Shown here piece after piece: positions 9,380 through 17,353 of a DNA stretch of 56,321 nucleotides; the first letter of the stretch is position 1, and each line of letters starts with the position of its first letter. Below the pieces are notes generated by a model, which was given only the letters and a program-made list of their open reading frames with translations, searched no databases and was not told the DNA's origin. Source of the stretch: Bryobacterales bacterium (GTDB lineage Bacteria > Acidobacteriota > Terriglobia > Bryobacterales > UBA6623); NCBI GenBank assembly GCA_022824585.1, contig JAJDZN010000249.1, forward strand, positions 1 through 56,321. The letters run 5' to 3'. The position numbers and the translations under genes are program-made.

Positions 9380-10301
9380 CGACAGCATCTCGGCCTCGGC
9401 GACGAGATTCTTGGCGTCGCTGCGGGCGCGCAACGCATCGAAGAACACTATTGCAAGCTACGGCAGGGACTTAGGCCTGTTCGTCAGCCATTTCAGCTCC
9501 GGTCAGGAGCCAGCCCCGCCGATAGGGCGAGTCACGCGGCTGATGATTCGCGAGTTCATGGCCGAGGGCCGGTCGAAGGGGCTGTCGCCAGCGACACTGG
9601 CGCGCCGCTTGGCGGCTCTGAGGGGGTTTTTTGACTATCTGGTGCTAGAGGAGGGCTTCCCCAACAATCCGGCCCGCAGCCTCTCAGCTCCCAAGATTTC
9701 CCAGAAGCTGCCGCCGGTCATGAGCGCTGAGGACACCAATCAAATGGTCAACGCCGTGCAGTTCGACAGCGAGCGAGACCGCTTTGAGGACAAGGTAGTC
9801 CGGGATCGCCTGATCTTTGAACTGCTCTACGGTGCCGGGCTGCGTGTCAGCGAACTGGTGGGCTTGAACCTGGATGACATCGACAGGGCCGAGCGCTGGA
9901 TCGAAGTCAGGGGCAAGGGCCGCAAGGAACGCCAGGTGCCGTACGGAGCGCGGGCCGACGAAGCGTTGGCACGCTACTTGAAGGTGCGGGAGGGGCTCAA
10001 GGCCCCGCGCACGGAGAAGGCTTTGTTCTTGCACCGCTGGGGAGGGAAGCTTCGACGCCTGACGACTCGCAGCGTCGGACTGGTCGTCAAGAAATACGCG
10101 CGCTTGCTGAGTGGCGACCCATCCCTGCATCCGCACTCGTTGCGGCACGCCTTCGCCACCCACTTGCTCTCCGAAGGAGCGGACCTGCGCGCGATCCAGG
10201 AGCTGTTGGGCCACGCCAGCCTGTCAACCACGCAAAAGTACACCCAACTGTCCATGAACGAGTTGATGAAGGTCTACGACGCAGCGCACCCGAAAGCCTA
10301 G
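9357..10301 (+). CDS. xerC: Tyrosine recombinase XerC/XerD family
   Basis: About 314 residues from the ATG at 9357; a TTG at 9342 is also in frame. The N-terminal SAM-like DNA-binding domain spans about 12-110 and the catalytic domain the rest. All tyrosine-recombinase residues are visible: Arg in GAGLRVSEL (about 163), Lys in GKGRKER, His and Arg in HPHSLRHAF (about 260 and 263), His in LLGHASLSTT (about 286) and the nucleophile Tyr in TQKYTQ (about 295). Xer proteins resolve chromosome dimers at dif. It overlaps trmFO by 23 bp, so translation is probably coupled. Whether it is the XerC or XerD partner cannot be told from one copy; the symbol follows the trmFO-xerC gene pair. No dif-like 28-mer was found nearby. 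Confidence 0.92.
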   Translation: MSSKQQPDDSISASATRFLASLRARNASKNTIASYGRDLGLFVSHFSSGQEPAPPIGRVTRLMIREFMAEGRSKGLSPATLARRLAALRGFFDYLVLEEGFPNNPARSLSAPKISQKLPPVMSAEDTNQMVNAVQFDSERDRFEDKVVRDRLIFELLYGAGLRVSELVGLNLDDIDRAERWIEVRGKGRKERQVPYGARADEALARYLKVREGLKAPRTEKALFLHRWGGKLRRLTTRSVGLVVKKYARLLSGDPSLHPHSLRHAFATHLLSEGADLRAIQELLGHASLSTTQKYTQLSMNELMKVYDAAHPKA

Positions 10302-10391
10302 TCGCGGGGTCAAGTTTCCCGTTCCACGCTAAAGTGGATGGTCAGCAGTCGGCCGGAGCGTCCGCCGCGAGCGCAGGGATTCATCGCAACA

Positions 10392-11831
10392 ATGCCGAAA
10401 CGGACGCTCTTTCTCAACCCTCCGTCCTACGAGAACTTCGATGGCGGCGCCAGTTCCCGCTGGCCGGCGACGCGCGAGATCGAATCGTACTGGTACCCGG
10501 TCTGGCTGTGCTACCCGGCCGGGATGTTAGAGGACAGCACCGTTGTCGACGCGCCTCCGCACAAGCTCAAGCCCGCCGAGGTGGCGGCCTTGGCGAACTC
10601 CTACGAGTTCATGGTCCTGTTCACCTCGACTCCCGGGTTCGTCAATGACTGCGCCCTAGCGGAGTCGATGAAGGCCCTGAACTCCGAGCTCGAAATCTGC
10701 TTTGTCGGACCTCACGTCGGCTCTCGCCCCGCTGAGAGCCTGCAGGCGTGTGGGGCCATAGACTTCGTGATCCGCAAGGAGTTTGACTTCCAAGTCGTTG
10801 ATTTCGCGAATGGTAAGTCCTTTCACGATCTAGGAGGGGTCAGCTACCGAAGTCATGCGGGCGAGGTCGTGCACAACCCGGACGTGCCTCTGATCGAGGA
10901 CCTCGACGCGCTGCCGTGGGTGACTCCGGTCTACAAGCGCTGCTTGGATGTCGAGCGCTATAACGTCCCCTTTCTCAAGCATCCCTACGTGTCGTTCTAC
11001 ACCGAGCGCGGCTGTCCCGCCTTGTGCACGTTCTGCCTGTGGCCGCAGACCATCTCGGGCCATCGCTGGCGCACGCGCTCGGCGGACAGCGTGGCCGCCG
11101 AGGTGCGCTGGACACTCGATAACTTCCCGGGTATCAACGAGATTTTCTTCGACGACGACACCTTCAACATTCGCAAGGACCGCGTGCTGGAGCTATGCGC
11201 GAAGCTCAAGCCGCTGGATTTCACTTGGTCCTGCACTTCCCGTGTCAATGTCGATCACGAGACGCTCAAGGCAATGAAGGACGCAGGTTGCCGACTGCTG
11301 ATTGTCGGCTACGAGTCCGGCGATCCGCAGATCCTGAAGAACATCAAGAAGGGCGCCACTGTCGAGCGGGCCCTCAAGTTCACGCGGGATGCCCACAGGG
11401 TCGGCCTGACGATCCACGGCGATTTTATCGTCGGCTTGCCGGGCGAGACGCGGGAGACAATCCAACGCTCGCTGGAATTCGCCAAGAGGCTCGACACGGA
11501 GACGATCCAGGTCTCTGTGGCACACCCCTATCCAGGCACTTCGTTCTTCGACGAAGCCATGGCCAACGGCTGGCTGACCGACGGCTCCATGACTGATGCA
11601 GCGGGCCACCAAGTGCCCAACATCCGCTATCCAGATCTGGACCAGAAGGAGATCCTGCAGTGGGTCGAGCGCTTCTATGACGAGTACTACTTCCGTCCGC
11701 GCGCGGCGTGGCGCATCGTCAGGAAGGCGATGTTCGACACGAAGGAGCGCCGCCGGCTGGCGAAAGAAGCCCGCGAATACCTGGCTCTGCGAGCCAAGCG
11801 CAAGGAATACGCTCTCGACACTCGCGCATGA
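10392..11831 (+). CDS. hpnJ: Hopanoid biosynthesis radical SAM protein HpnJ
   Basis: 479 residues from the ATG at 10392, where 'PKRTLFLNPPSYENFDGGA' matches the usual HpnJ N-terminus; an ATG at 10338 would add 18 unrelated residues. An N-terminal cobalamin-binding-like domain (to about 170) is followed by a radical SAM domain with CPALCTFC (C208, C212, C215, CxxxCxxC). HpnJ is known to form the cyclitol ether head group of bacteriohopanetetrol by ring contraction. It is a membrane-lipid modification enzyme and implies that the cell makes hopanoids. The other hpn genes and squalene-hopene cyclase are not in this window. A TAAAGT box lies at 10330-10335. Downstream is the unusual repeat-rich gap. 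Confidence 0.88.
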   Translation: MPKRTLFLNPPSYENFDGGASSRWPATREIESYWYPVWLCYPAGMLEDSTVVDAPPHKLKPAEVAALANSYEFMVLFTSTPGFVNDCALAESMKALNSELEICFVGPHVGSRPAESLQACGAIDFVIRKEFDFQVVDFANGKSFHDLGGVSYRSHAGEVVHNPDVPLIEDLDALPWVTPVYKRCLDVERYNVPFLKHPYVSFYTERGCPALCTFCLWPQTISGHRWRTRSADSVAAEVRWTLDNFPGINEIFFDDDTFNIRKDRVLELCAKLKPLDFTWSCTSRVNVDHETLKAMKDAGCRLLIVGYESGDPQILKNIKKGATVERALKFTRDAHRVGLTIHGDFIVGLPGETRETIQRSLEFAKRLDTETIQVSVAHPYPGTSFFDEAMANGWLTDGSMTDAAGHQVPNIRYPDLDQKEILQWVERFYDEYYFRPRAAWRIVRKAMFDTKERRRLAKEAREYLALRAKRKEYALDTRA

Positions 11832-11892
11832 CCTGTCGCTCGCGCGATCGGGTTGCCACCCCGGCCTTGGCCGAGCCGGTCTCCGGGTATGG

Positions 11893-12295
11893 ATTTCCAC
11901 AAGACCGTTGGAAAACTCGCATTCGAGGTGTGGAAACCCTGTGTGGATACATTGGAAATTACTGTCTAACTTGCAGTCAGTACTGGACTTTTGGATCTGT
12001 TCGCGAGGCTGTGGAAATCCTGCCCGTGTTCCGACGGTTGCGCGGCGCAGCGGCCGCCCGCTGTCTCTCGCGACTGAGCGCCCGGACCGGTCCAGTCAGA
12101 TTCCGGCTTGTGCCGCCGCTCTGCCGCGGATGGAATGCATCCCCTCCGCTGGAGCGTACGTCAAGATTTCCACACCTCGGGCGAGATTCGTGTGAAGTGT
12201 TGTGGAAAAGGGGTGTGCTCCTGTTGGAAAAGAGTCCGTAACTTCCATATCTGGAAGCACTTCAGATGCAGATGCAACTCAGTGTGGAAATCTTG
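11893..12295. repeat. Cluster of DnaA-box-like repeats (TGTGGAAA core) in a convergent gap
   Basis: The gene-free 485-bp gap between the 3' ends of hpnJ and the OPT gene holds seven nonamers near the DnaA-box consensus (TTWTNCACA). On the minus strand sense they are TGTGGAAAC 11929-11937, TGTGGATAC 11942-11950, TGTGGAAAT 12010-12018, TGTGGAAAA 12201-12209 and TGTGGAAAT 12283-12291; on the plus strand, ATTTCCACA 11893-11901 and 12166-12174. Three TTGGAAA relatives sit at 11908, 11952 and 12224. Four copies share a longer core close to CGAGGTGTGGAAATCTTG (11924-11941, 12004-12022 with one inserted base, 12278-12295, and inverted 12162-12179). A 6-bp hairpin lies at 12242-12257, and 11948-12001 is AT-richer than its surroundings. 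Because both genes end here, no promoter is needed. It may be a replication origin, a DnaA-titration site or another protein-binding array. Confidence 0.7.
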
Positions 12296-12316
12296 CTGGC
12301 AGTCGCCGGGTAAGCG

Positions 12317-14179
12317 CTATGCGGCGTCGGAGCCTCTTGACGCGAAGCGGTCGATCAGGAACATCACCGCCGCTAGGGCCGCCAACGATAGCCACAAGCT
12401 GTCGACAAGCGGTACGGGAATCTCAATGCCCGTGAATAGCGTCTTGGGAATCGCGATCAGTATGCCCGCGATCGCCTCTCCGGCGATCAGTCCGGAAGCG
12501 ATGAGCAGGCCCTTGTGACGTGCTCCCTCCGAGCGCTCCTGCAGCCGCTGCGAGATCAGGCCGCCGAGGAAAATGGGCACCATCAGCGAAAGCGGCAGGT
12601 AGATGCCGACTGCCACGGGCATTATGTGCGCGCGAAAACGGCTTCCAGAGCGCTGCAGGAAGCCGTCGAACAAGACGATTCCGACCGCGATCAGCGCTCC
12701 GATCCAGACCATGTTCCACGGGATGCTCGAGTCTCCGAACAATCCCTCCGCGATCGAGGCGAATAGGGTGGCTTGCGGCGCCAGCAGGGCATTGGGCTCG
12801 CCCGTGCCGATGCCGTAGGCCTTGTGCAGCAGCGTCAAAACCGGGGCAATGGTGAACACGGGCACCAGAATGCCGATTAGCTGGCCGGTCTGCTGCAGGC
12901 GCGGAGTTGCCCCGACCAGTTGGCCGGTCTTGAGGTCTTGCGACGTGTCGCCGGCAGTCGCGGCGGCGCAGCACACGATGCTGGCAACGCCGAGTGCGCC
13001 GAGGATTCCCGCGCTGCCAGTCATGCCCAGGATCAGCAAGATGACCGAAGAGAACATCAGCGCGCAGATCGTCGTGCCGGAAATGGGATTGTTGGACGAC
13101 CCCACCAAGCCGCAAATGTAGCTGGAGACTGCCACGAAAAAGAGCGAGCTGACGAGCATCACGATCCCTGCGGTCAGCGCGACGGGCAGGGAACCCGTGA
13201 CGGATTGGTACAGCACGAACGTACCGATGGCGGCCACTGCGAACGCCGCGCCGACCAACGAGTTGGGAAGGTCTTGGTCGGTGCGTTCGAGCGATCGGCT
13301 GCCTTGACCGATTCCGCCGAGCAGGTGGCGAACCGCCTTCGCTATGCCGCCGCGGATTTTCCACATCGAGGCCAGCCCGCCGACAATCATGGCCCCTACG
13401 CCCATGTAGCGGATTTGGCTGCTCCACAGGCTCCATGCCGCGTCCAAGGCGGACTCCTCGGCCAGGGGGGTTAGCCAATAGAAGATCGGAATGGCGAACA
13501 GCCAGGCGATCACGCTTCCGGCCAAGGCGGCGATGCCAATCTCGACGCCGACGATCACGCCGACTCCTACTAGCGCGACCGAGACGTCGGTGCCGCCATA
13601 GAGCACGGTGCCCGCCACCCTCCACGCGGCCTCTGCCGTGCTGCGGAAGACCGCGACCAAGCCGGCCAGCGACTTGAACACCAATCCGGCGCCAAGAGCT
13701 GAGAGGATCGTGCGCATGGGGCTCCCGCCTGACTCTCCCGCCTCGAGCACTTGGGCGCAGGCCACGCCCTCCGGATAGATCAGTTCCTTGTCCTCAACGA
13801 TTAGAACCCTCCGCAAGGGAACCATGAAGAGCACGCCGAGCAGGCCGCCCAGCAAGCCGATCAGCGAGACCTTCCAAAAGGAGAACTCCAGCCAGACACC
13901 AGTGATCAGCATGGCGGGCACGGTGAAGATGATCCCCGCCGCCACGGCCTCGCCGGCCGAGGCGATAGTTTGCACGATGTTGTTCTCGCGGATGGTGCCG
14001 CCGCTCAGCAGCCCGCGCAGGATGCCCATCGAAACAATAGCCGCTGGAATGCTGCCGGTAACGGTCATTCCCGCATATAGCCCGAGATAGGTGTTGGCCG
14101 CCGTGAGTACGGTGCCGATCAGCAGTCCGATGACGACTGCCCGGATGGTGAACTCACGCGCTGGGGAAGACGGAGGCAT
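12317..14179 (-). CDS. OPT family oligopeptide transporter
   Basis: 620 residues from the ATG at 14179 (MPPSSPAREFTIRAVVIGLL), chosen over an upstream in-frame start because OPT proteins begin with this segment. About 14-16 hydrophobic helices cover the protein. Family marks include 'NTYLGLYAGMTVTGSIPAA', 'RENNIVQTIASAGEAVAAG' and 'YPEGVACAQVLEAGE', plus the conserved GDTSQDLKTGQLVGATP in the second half. Bacterial OPT proteins are proton-coupled importers of oligopeptides or metal chelates; the substrate here is unknown. It is a single gene: downstream is the repeat cluster, upstream the rraA-like gene in the same orientation 165 bp away. Confidence 0.92.
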   Translation of the reverse strand: MPPSSPAREFTIRAVVIGLLIGTVLTAANTYLGLYAGMTVTGSIPAAIVSMGILRGLLSGGTIRENNIVQTIASAGEAVAAGIIFTVPAMLITGVWLEFSFWKVSLIGLLGGLLGVLFMVPLRRVLIVEDKELIYPEGVACAQVLEAGESGGSPMRTILSALGAGLVFKSLAGLVAVFRSTAEAAWRVAGTVLYGGTDVSVALVGVGVIVGVEIGIAALAGSVIAWLFAIPIFYWLTPLAEESALDAAWSLWSSQIRYMGVGAMIVGGLASMWKIRGGIAKAVRHLLGGIGQGSRSLERTDQDLPNSLVGAAFAVAAIGTFVLYQSVTGSLPVALTAGIVMLVSSLFFVAVSSYICGLVGSSNNPISGTTICALMFSSVILLILGMTGSAGILGALGVASIVCCAAATAGDTSQDLKTGQLVGATPRLQQTGQLIGILVPVFTIAPVLTLLHKAYGIGTGEPNALLAPQATLFASIAEGLFGDSSIPWNMVWIGALIAVGIVLFDGFLQRSGSRFRAHIMPVAVGIYLPLSLMVPIFLGGLISQRLQERSEGARHKGLLIASGLIAGEAIAGILIAIPKTLFTGIEIPVPLVDSLWLSLAALAAVMFLIDRFASRGSDAA

Positions 14180-14344
14180 CTGTGGCCGCGAAGAGCTCGG
14201 GCAAAGGGCGTACCATATCACAGCGGCCCGCTGGTCCGGTCAGGTCGCGCGTTTCGGGCCGGACCGGGAAGTGGCCATTGGCTGGAGTCTCTGCACTTGG
14301 CCCTGCCCGTGCAAGACGTGTGGGACTGCTAGCCCTTGAACCAG

Positions 14345-15226
14345 CTATTCCAAGCCGAGAGAGCGCTTTTGCGCCTCCAGCCACTCTGCGTATTCCCGCT
14401 TCAGCGCTTCGTCTGTCGGGCTTGGATACAGTTCGCTCGCAGCGTAGCGGCCGGTAGCCAGCTTGCCCTTGGTCCAAATGTCGTGCAGTTCCGTCAATTT
14501 CGCCTGCCTGACGGCGCTCTCGACAACGTGCGGCGGGACGAACGTGAGCCCCTCGCGGTCGCCTACCACCAAGTCACCCGGCATGACAGTAGTGGTGCCG
14601 ATCCGCACTGGCACGTTGATGCCCATGAGCATCACGTCTTGGATCGCCGAGACGTGAAATCCCCGGACATAAACCGGAATGTTCAGTGCATGGACCCCGT
14701 CCAGGTCGCGGATCGCTCCGTCAATGACGAAGCCCTGTCCGGTTGCGGCATGTATCGCCGTCGCGAGATTGTCGCCGGCGAATGTCCCGCCTTCAATCTT
14801 GCCGAACAGATCGACGACGAGCACGTCCCCGGGCCTAAGCGCATCAATCACTCGTTGGTTGTCGTTCGGACCCAGCCCGCGCTCTGCTGCGTCTTCCTCG
14901 ATAACCTCGTCCAAGTCGGGCCGGACCGGCATGAACACGGCGGTGACCGCCCGCCCGAGCAGTTTCTTCTCGGGATGGACAATCTGCCAGCCCCCTGACC
15001 ACTGGTGGTGGAAACCGGCCCGCCGCAGCGGCCCCCAAAGCATCTCGGAACTTGCGTTGGCCAGCGAATCGATCAGGGACTGCGGCACCTTCGGACGACC
15101 GTCATCGAAGCGCTCGAACGGATTCAGCCGGGTGTACTTGGCGAGCTGGGCCTCGTCGAATCCGCCGATCTGGGCGGCAATGGGACCTGCAAGCGTCAAA
15201 GCGAGGACAATTCGGAGGAGTCGCAT
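14345..15226 (-). CDS. RraA-like aldolase-fold protein with a signal peptide
   Basis: 293 residues from the ATG at 15226. The first 19 residues (MRLLRIVLALTLAGPIAAQ) are a clear Sec signal peptide, so the protein is periplasmic. The rest is an RraA/HMG-aldolase fold: VVDLFGKIEGGTFAGDNLA, then the catalytic GAIRD (R173, D174) and the 'GDLVVGDREGLTFVPP' end motif. RraA proteins regulate RNase E or cleave 4-hydroxy-4-methyl-2-oxoglutarate and related oxo-acids. Since RNase E is cytoplasmic, this exported member should be an enzyme. It diverges from the dehydrogenase-aldolase pair at 15352, which also handles hydroxy/oxo acids. A TAGAGT -10-like box lies 7 nt before its ATG. Confidence 0.85.
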   Translation of the reverse strand: MRLLRIVLALTLAGPIAAQIGGFDEAQLAKYTRLNPFERFDDGRPKVPQSLIDSLANASSEMLWGPLRRAGFHHQWSGGWQIVHPEKKLLGRAVTAVFMPVRPDLDEVIEEDAAERGLGPNDNQRVIDALRPGDVLVVDLFGKIEGGTFAGDNLATAIHAATGQGFVIDGAIRDLDGVHALNIPVYVRGFHVSAIQDVMLMGINVPVRIGTTTVMPGDLVVGDREGLTFVPPHVVESAVRQAKLTELHDIWTKGKLATGRYAASELYPSPTDEALKREYAEWLEAQKRSLGLE

Positions 15227-15233
15227 CGCCGTG

Positions 15234-15239
15234 ACTCTA
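15234..15239 (-). promoter_or_regulatory. -10-like box (TAGAGT) 7 nt before the RraA-like start
   Basis: On the minus strand TAGAGT is followed by only seven bases before the ATG at 15226. No -35 hexamer is recognisable. The spacing suggests a leaderless or near-leaderless transcript. Confidence 0.35.
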
Positions 15240-15331
15240 GCACGTTGTCCCGCCTGATGGGGTACGAACGCCAGCGGAGCAGGGAATTGCACATCGGTAT
15301 CGTCCCAGAGCGGGGCGCCTTTCTCGGGGAG

Positions 15332-15337
15332 TACAAT
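15332..15337 (+). promoter_or_regulatory. -10-like box (TACAAT) before the 2-hydroxyacid dehydrogenase
   Basis: TACAAT ends 14 nt before the ATG at 15352. There is no Shine-Dalgarno site in the remaining space, so translation from a very short leader is likely. Confidence 0.35.
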
Positions 15338-15351
15338 TGGCAGTTCCCCGA

Positions 15352-16392
15352 ATGAGTGATCGGTTTCGTGTTGGCATCGACCCCGGCTGGAAGGCTACCT
15401 TCGAGCCCCTGATGGGATCGCACGTGCGAGAGGTCTTCGACTCCCGGCCTGACATCGAGTGGGAGATCATGGCGCCTCCGGCCGATGGTGCCGCAAGCGC
15501 TGAGGTCATCGATCAATACGACGGCTTGGTCATCTTGGGCATGCCCTTTCGTGCCCGGAGCTTTGAAGGCGTCGAACGGCTGGCGTGCATCTCGCGCTGG
15601 GGAGTGGGCTTTGACATGATCGACATCGCGGCCGCGGGGGCCGCCGACGTGATGGTCGCGCTGACGCCCGACGCGATCAAGCGGTCTGTCGCTGAGGCGC
15701 AGATTGCGCTGATCTTCGCGCTGGCGAAGTGCCTGCCTGCCCTGGACAGGCGCACGCGGGCGGGCATCTGGCGCACTGAACTGCCGATCGACGGCATTGA
15801 CGTCAAGGGGCGTACCCTGTCGTCGGTCGGCCTAGGTCGCATCGGCGCGGAAATGTTCAAGATGGCACGCGGGATCGGGTTTGGTCGGCTGTTGGCCTAC
15901 GATCCCTACTGCTCGGAGACCCTGGCACGCGACATCGGTGTAGATCTGGTCGGTCTGGAAACCGTTATGTGCGAAGGGGACTTCGTGACTGTGAATGCGT
16001 TTCTGAACTCTGAAACACGCGGCATGATTGGCGCTGCCGAACTTGCGCTGATGAAGCCGAGCGCGTTCTTCATCAACACCGCCCGAGGGCCGATCGTCGA
16101 CGAATCCGCGCTGATACAAGTCCTGCGGGACCAGCGCATTGCAGGCGCAGGCCTCGATGTGTTCGAGAAGGAGCCCCCGGCCGAGGACAACCCGCTGCTT
16201 GAGATGGACAACGTCATCGTGTCCCCGCACAGCATGGCCTGGACGCAGGAGGGCATGGCGGGGAACAGCCGCGACGCCTGTCGAAACATCGCCAGCGTGG
16301 CTTCGGGCAGCGTGCCAGCGTGCCTGGCAGACCCGGCAGTCGTCGACCAAGCGGGCGTGCAAGCCAAGCTGGCGCGCTGGAGGAAGTCATGA
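15352..16392 (+). CDS. D-isomer-specific 2-hydroxyacid dehydrogenase (phosphoglycerate dehydrogenase-like)
   Basis: 346 residues from the ATG at 15352. The NAD-binding motif GLGRIG is at 160-165, with 'YDP' about 20 residues on as the acidic end of strand 2. The catalytic triad is Arg245 (NTARGPIVDE), Glu274 (GLDVFEKEP) and His293 (VSPHSMAWT). It reversibly reduces a 2-oxo acid. The gene overlaps the next one by ATGA (16389-16392), so an aldolase and this dehydrogenase are made together: the aldolase can release an aldehyde or oxo acid that the dehydrogenase handles, as in sugar-acid breakdown. That pathway role is inferred. It diverges from the RraA-like gene. Confidence 0.9.
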   Translation: MSDRFRVGIDPGWKATFEPLMGSHVREVFDSRPDIEWEIMAPPADGAASAEVIDQYDGLVILGMPFRARSFEGVERLACISRWGVGFDMIDIAAAGAADVMVALTPDAIKRSVAEAQIALIFALAKCLPALDRRTRAGIWRTELPIDGIDVKGRTLSSVGLGRIGAEMFKMARGIGFGRLLAYDPYCSETLARDIGVDLVGLETVMCEGDFVTVNAFLNSETRGMIGAAELALMKPSAFFINTARGPIVDESALIQVLRDQRIAGAGLDVFEKEPPAEDNPLLEMDNVIVSPHSMAWTQEGMAGNSRDACRNIASVASGSVPACLADPAVVDQAGVQAKLARWRKS

Positions 16393-17174
16393 AGCCCAAC
16401 CGAGCCCGCCAGGCGGCTTCGCAGCCCGGAACCTACGCCCTCGGCCACATGGTGATGGAGTTTGCCACTCCAGGCATCGCAAAGATCTGCGAGGCAGCGG
16501 GCTTGGACTTCGTGCTCATCGACATGGAGCACGGCCCGCTCGACATCCCAGCGGTCGCGCGCGTGATCGCGTGGTTCAAGGCCACCGGGATCAGCCCGTT
16601 CGTGCGAGTCCCCGCATCGGAGTACCACTTCGTGGCACGCGTCATGGATGCGGGGGCGCAGGGCATCATGGCGCCCAATGTGCGGACAGCCGAACAGGCG
16701 CGCCTGCTCAATGATGCGATACGCTATGCCCCGGAAGGCAACCGCGGCCTTGGGCTGGGAACCTCGCATAACGACTTCGTGCGGCCGGACCCCCTCGCGT
16801 ACATGGCCGAGGCGAACCGCGAAAACCTGCTGATCTGCCAGATCGAGAGCACGCAGGCACTCGAGAACCTGGACCAGATCGCAGACGTGGATGGCGTTGA
16901 CTGCCTTTGGGTGGGCCACATGGACCTCACCCAATCGATGGGCATCGTCGGCCAACTCGACCATCCGGACTTTCTTTCCGCGTTGGCGAGTGTGGCCCAT
17001 GCCGCCCGAGCGCGCGGAAAGTTCGCGGGGATTCAGCCCGGCTCCCTGCGACAGGCCGTCGACTGGCTGGCCCTGGGCTACAACCTGATCTCGTATAGCG
17101 CGGATATCGCGGTGTACGGGGCCGCTCTCGCCTCGGAAGCCGCCGAAGTGCGCAAGCACGGGCGCTTGTCGTGA
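16389..17174 (+). CDS. HpcH/HpaI family aldolase
   Basis: 261 residues. The start is the ATG that overlaps the previous stop (ATGA). Family hallmarks are 'AGLDFVLIDMEHGPLD' (His48 the likely base), Arg73 in FVRVPASE, 'AGAQGIMAPNVRTAEQA', the metal-ligand Glu153 in 'ICQIES' and Asp179 in VGHMDLTQSMG. Class II aldolases of this group cleave 4-hydroxy-2-oxo acids (for example 2-keto-3-deoxy-L-rhamnonate or 2,4-dihydroxyheptenedioate) to pyruvate and an aldehyde. Coupled to the 2-hydroxyacid dehydrogenase. Sugar-acid dehydratases of the enolase superfamily elsewhere in the window make exactly this kind of 2-keto-3-deoxy acid, so they could feed it. Confidence 0.9.
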   Translation: MKPNRARQAASQPGTYALGHMVMEFATPGIAKICEAAGLDFVLIDMEHGPLDIPAVARVIAWFKATGISPFVRVPASEYHFVARVMDAGAQGIMAPNVRTAEQARLLNDAIRYAPEGNRGLGLGTSHNDFVRPDPLAYMAEANRENLLICQIESTQALENLDQIADVDGVDCLWVGHMDLTQSMGIVGQLDHPDFLSALASVAHAARARGKFAGIQPGSLRQAVDWLALGYNLISYSADIAVYGAALASEAAEVRKHGRLS

Positions 17175-17299
17175 CCAACTAAACACCGACTGGCGACTGA
17201 GCGGAGAACCGCACGGGCCCCCGACACGCTCGGCCCGGGGAGAAAAGACGGCGGCTGCTAGCCCTTCCGGCGGAGCGATCCCCTGTCCTCAGGCTTTGC

Positions 17300-17333
17300 C
17301 GGGCGGCGGCCGGAACGGTTCGGCCGGCGCCCG
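17300..17333. other. GC-rich stem-loop just before the MsbA-like gene
   Basis: Outer arms CGGGCG/CGCCCG (17300-17305, 17328-17333) and inner arms GGCCG/CGGCC (17308-17312, 17321-17325) form a two-part stem ending 20 nt before the GTG start at 17354. It has no T tract. It could terminate the aldolase transcript or shape the leader of the transporter mRNA. Confidence 0.35.
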
Positions 17334-17353
17334 CACTGTGCCATGATGAACCC

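Noticed and set aside
11832..12316. CRISPR array or tandem repeat locus in the gap
   Set aside because: The repeats are short, irregularly spaced and in both orientations, with no constant spacer length and no cas genes.
15906..17186. 426-codon minus-strand frame over the dehydrogenase and aldolase genes
   Set aside because: Both plus-strand genes have complete catalytic motifs and an ATGA overlap; the antisense frame has none.
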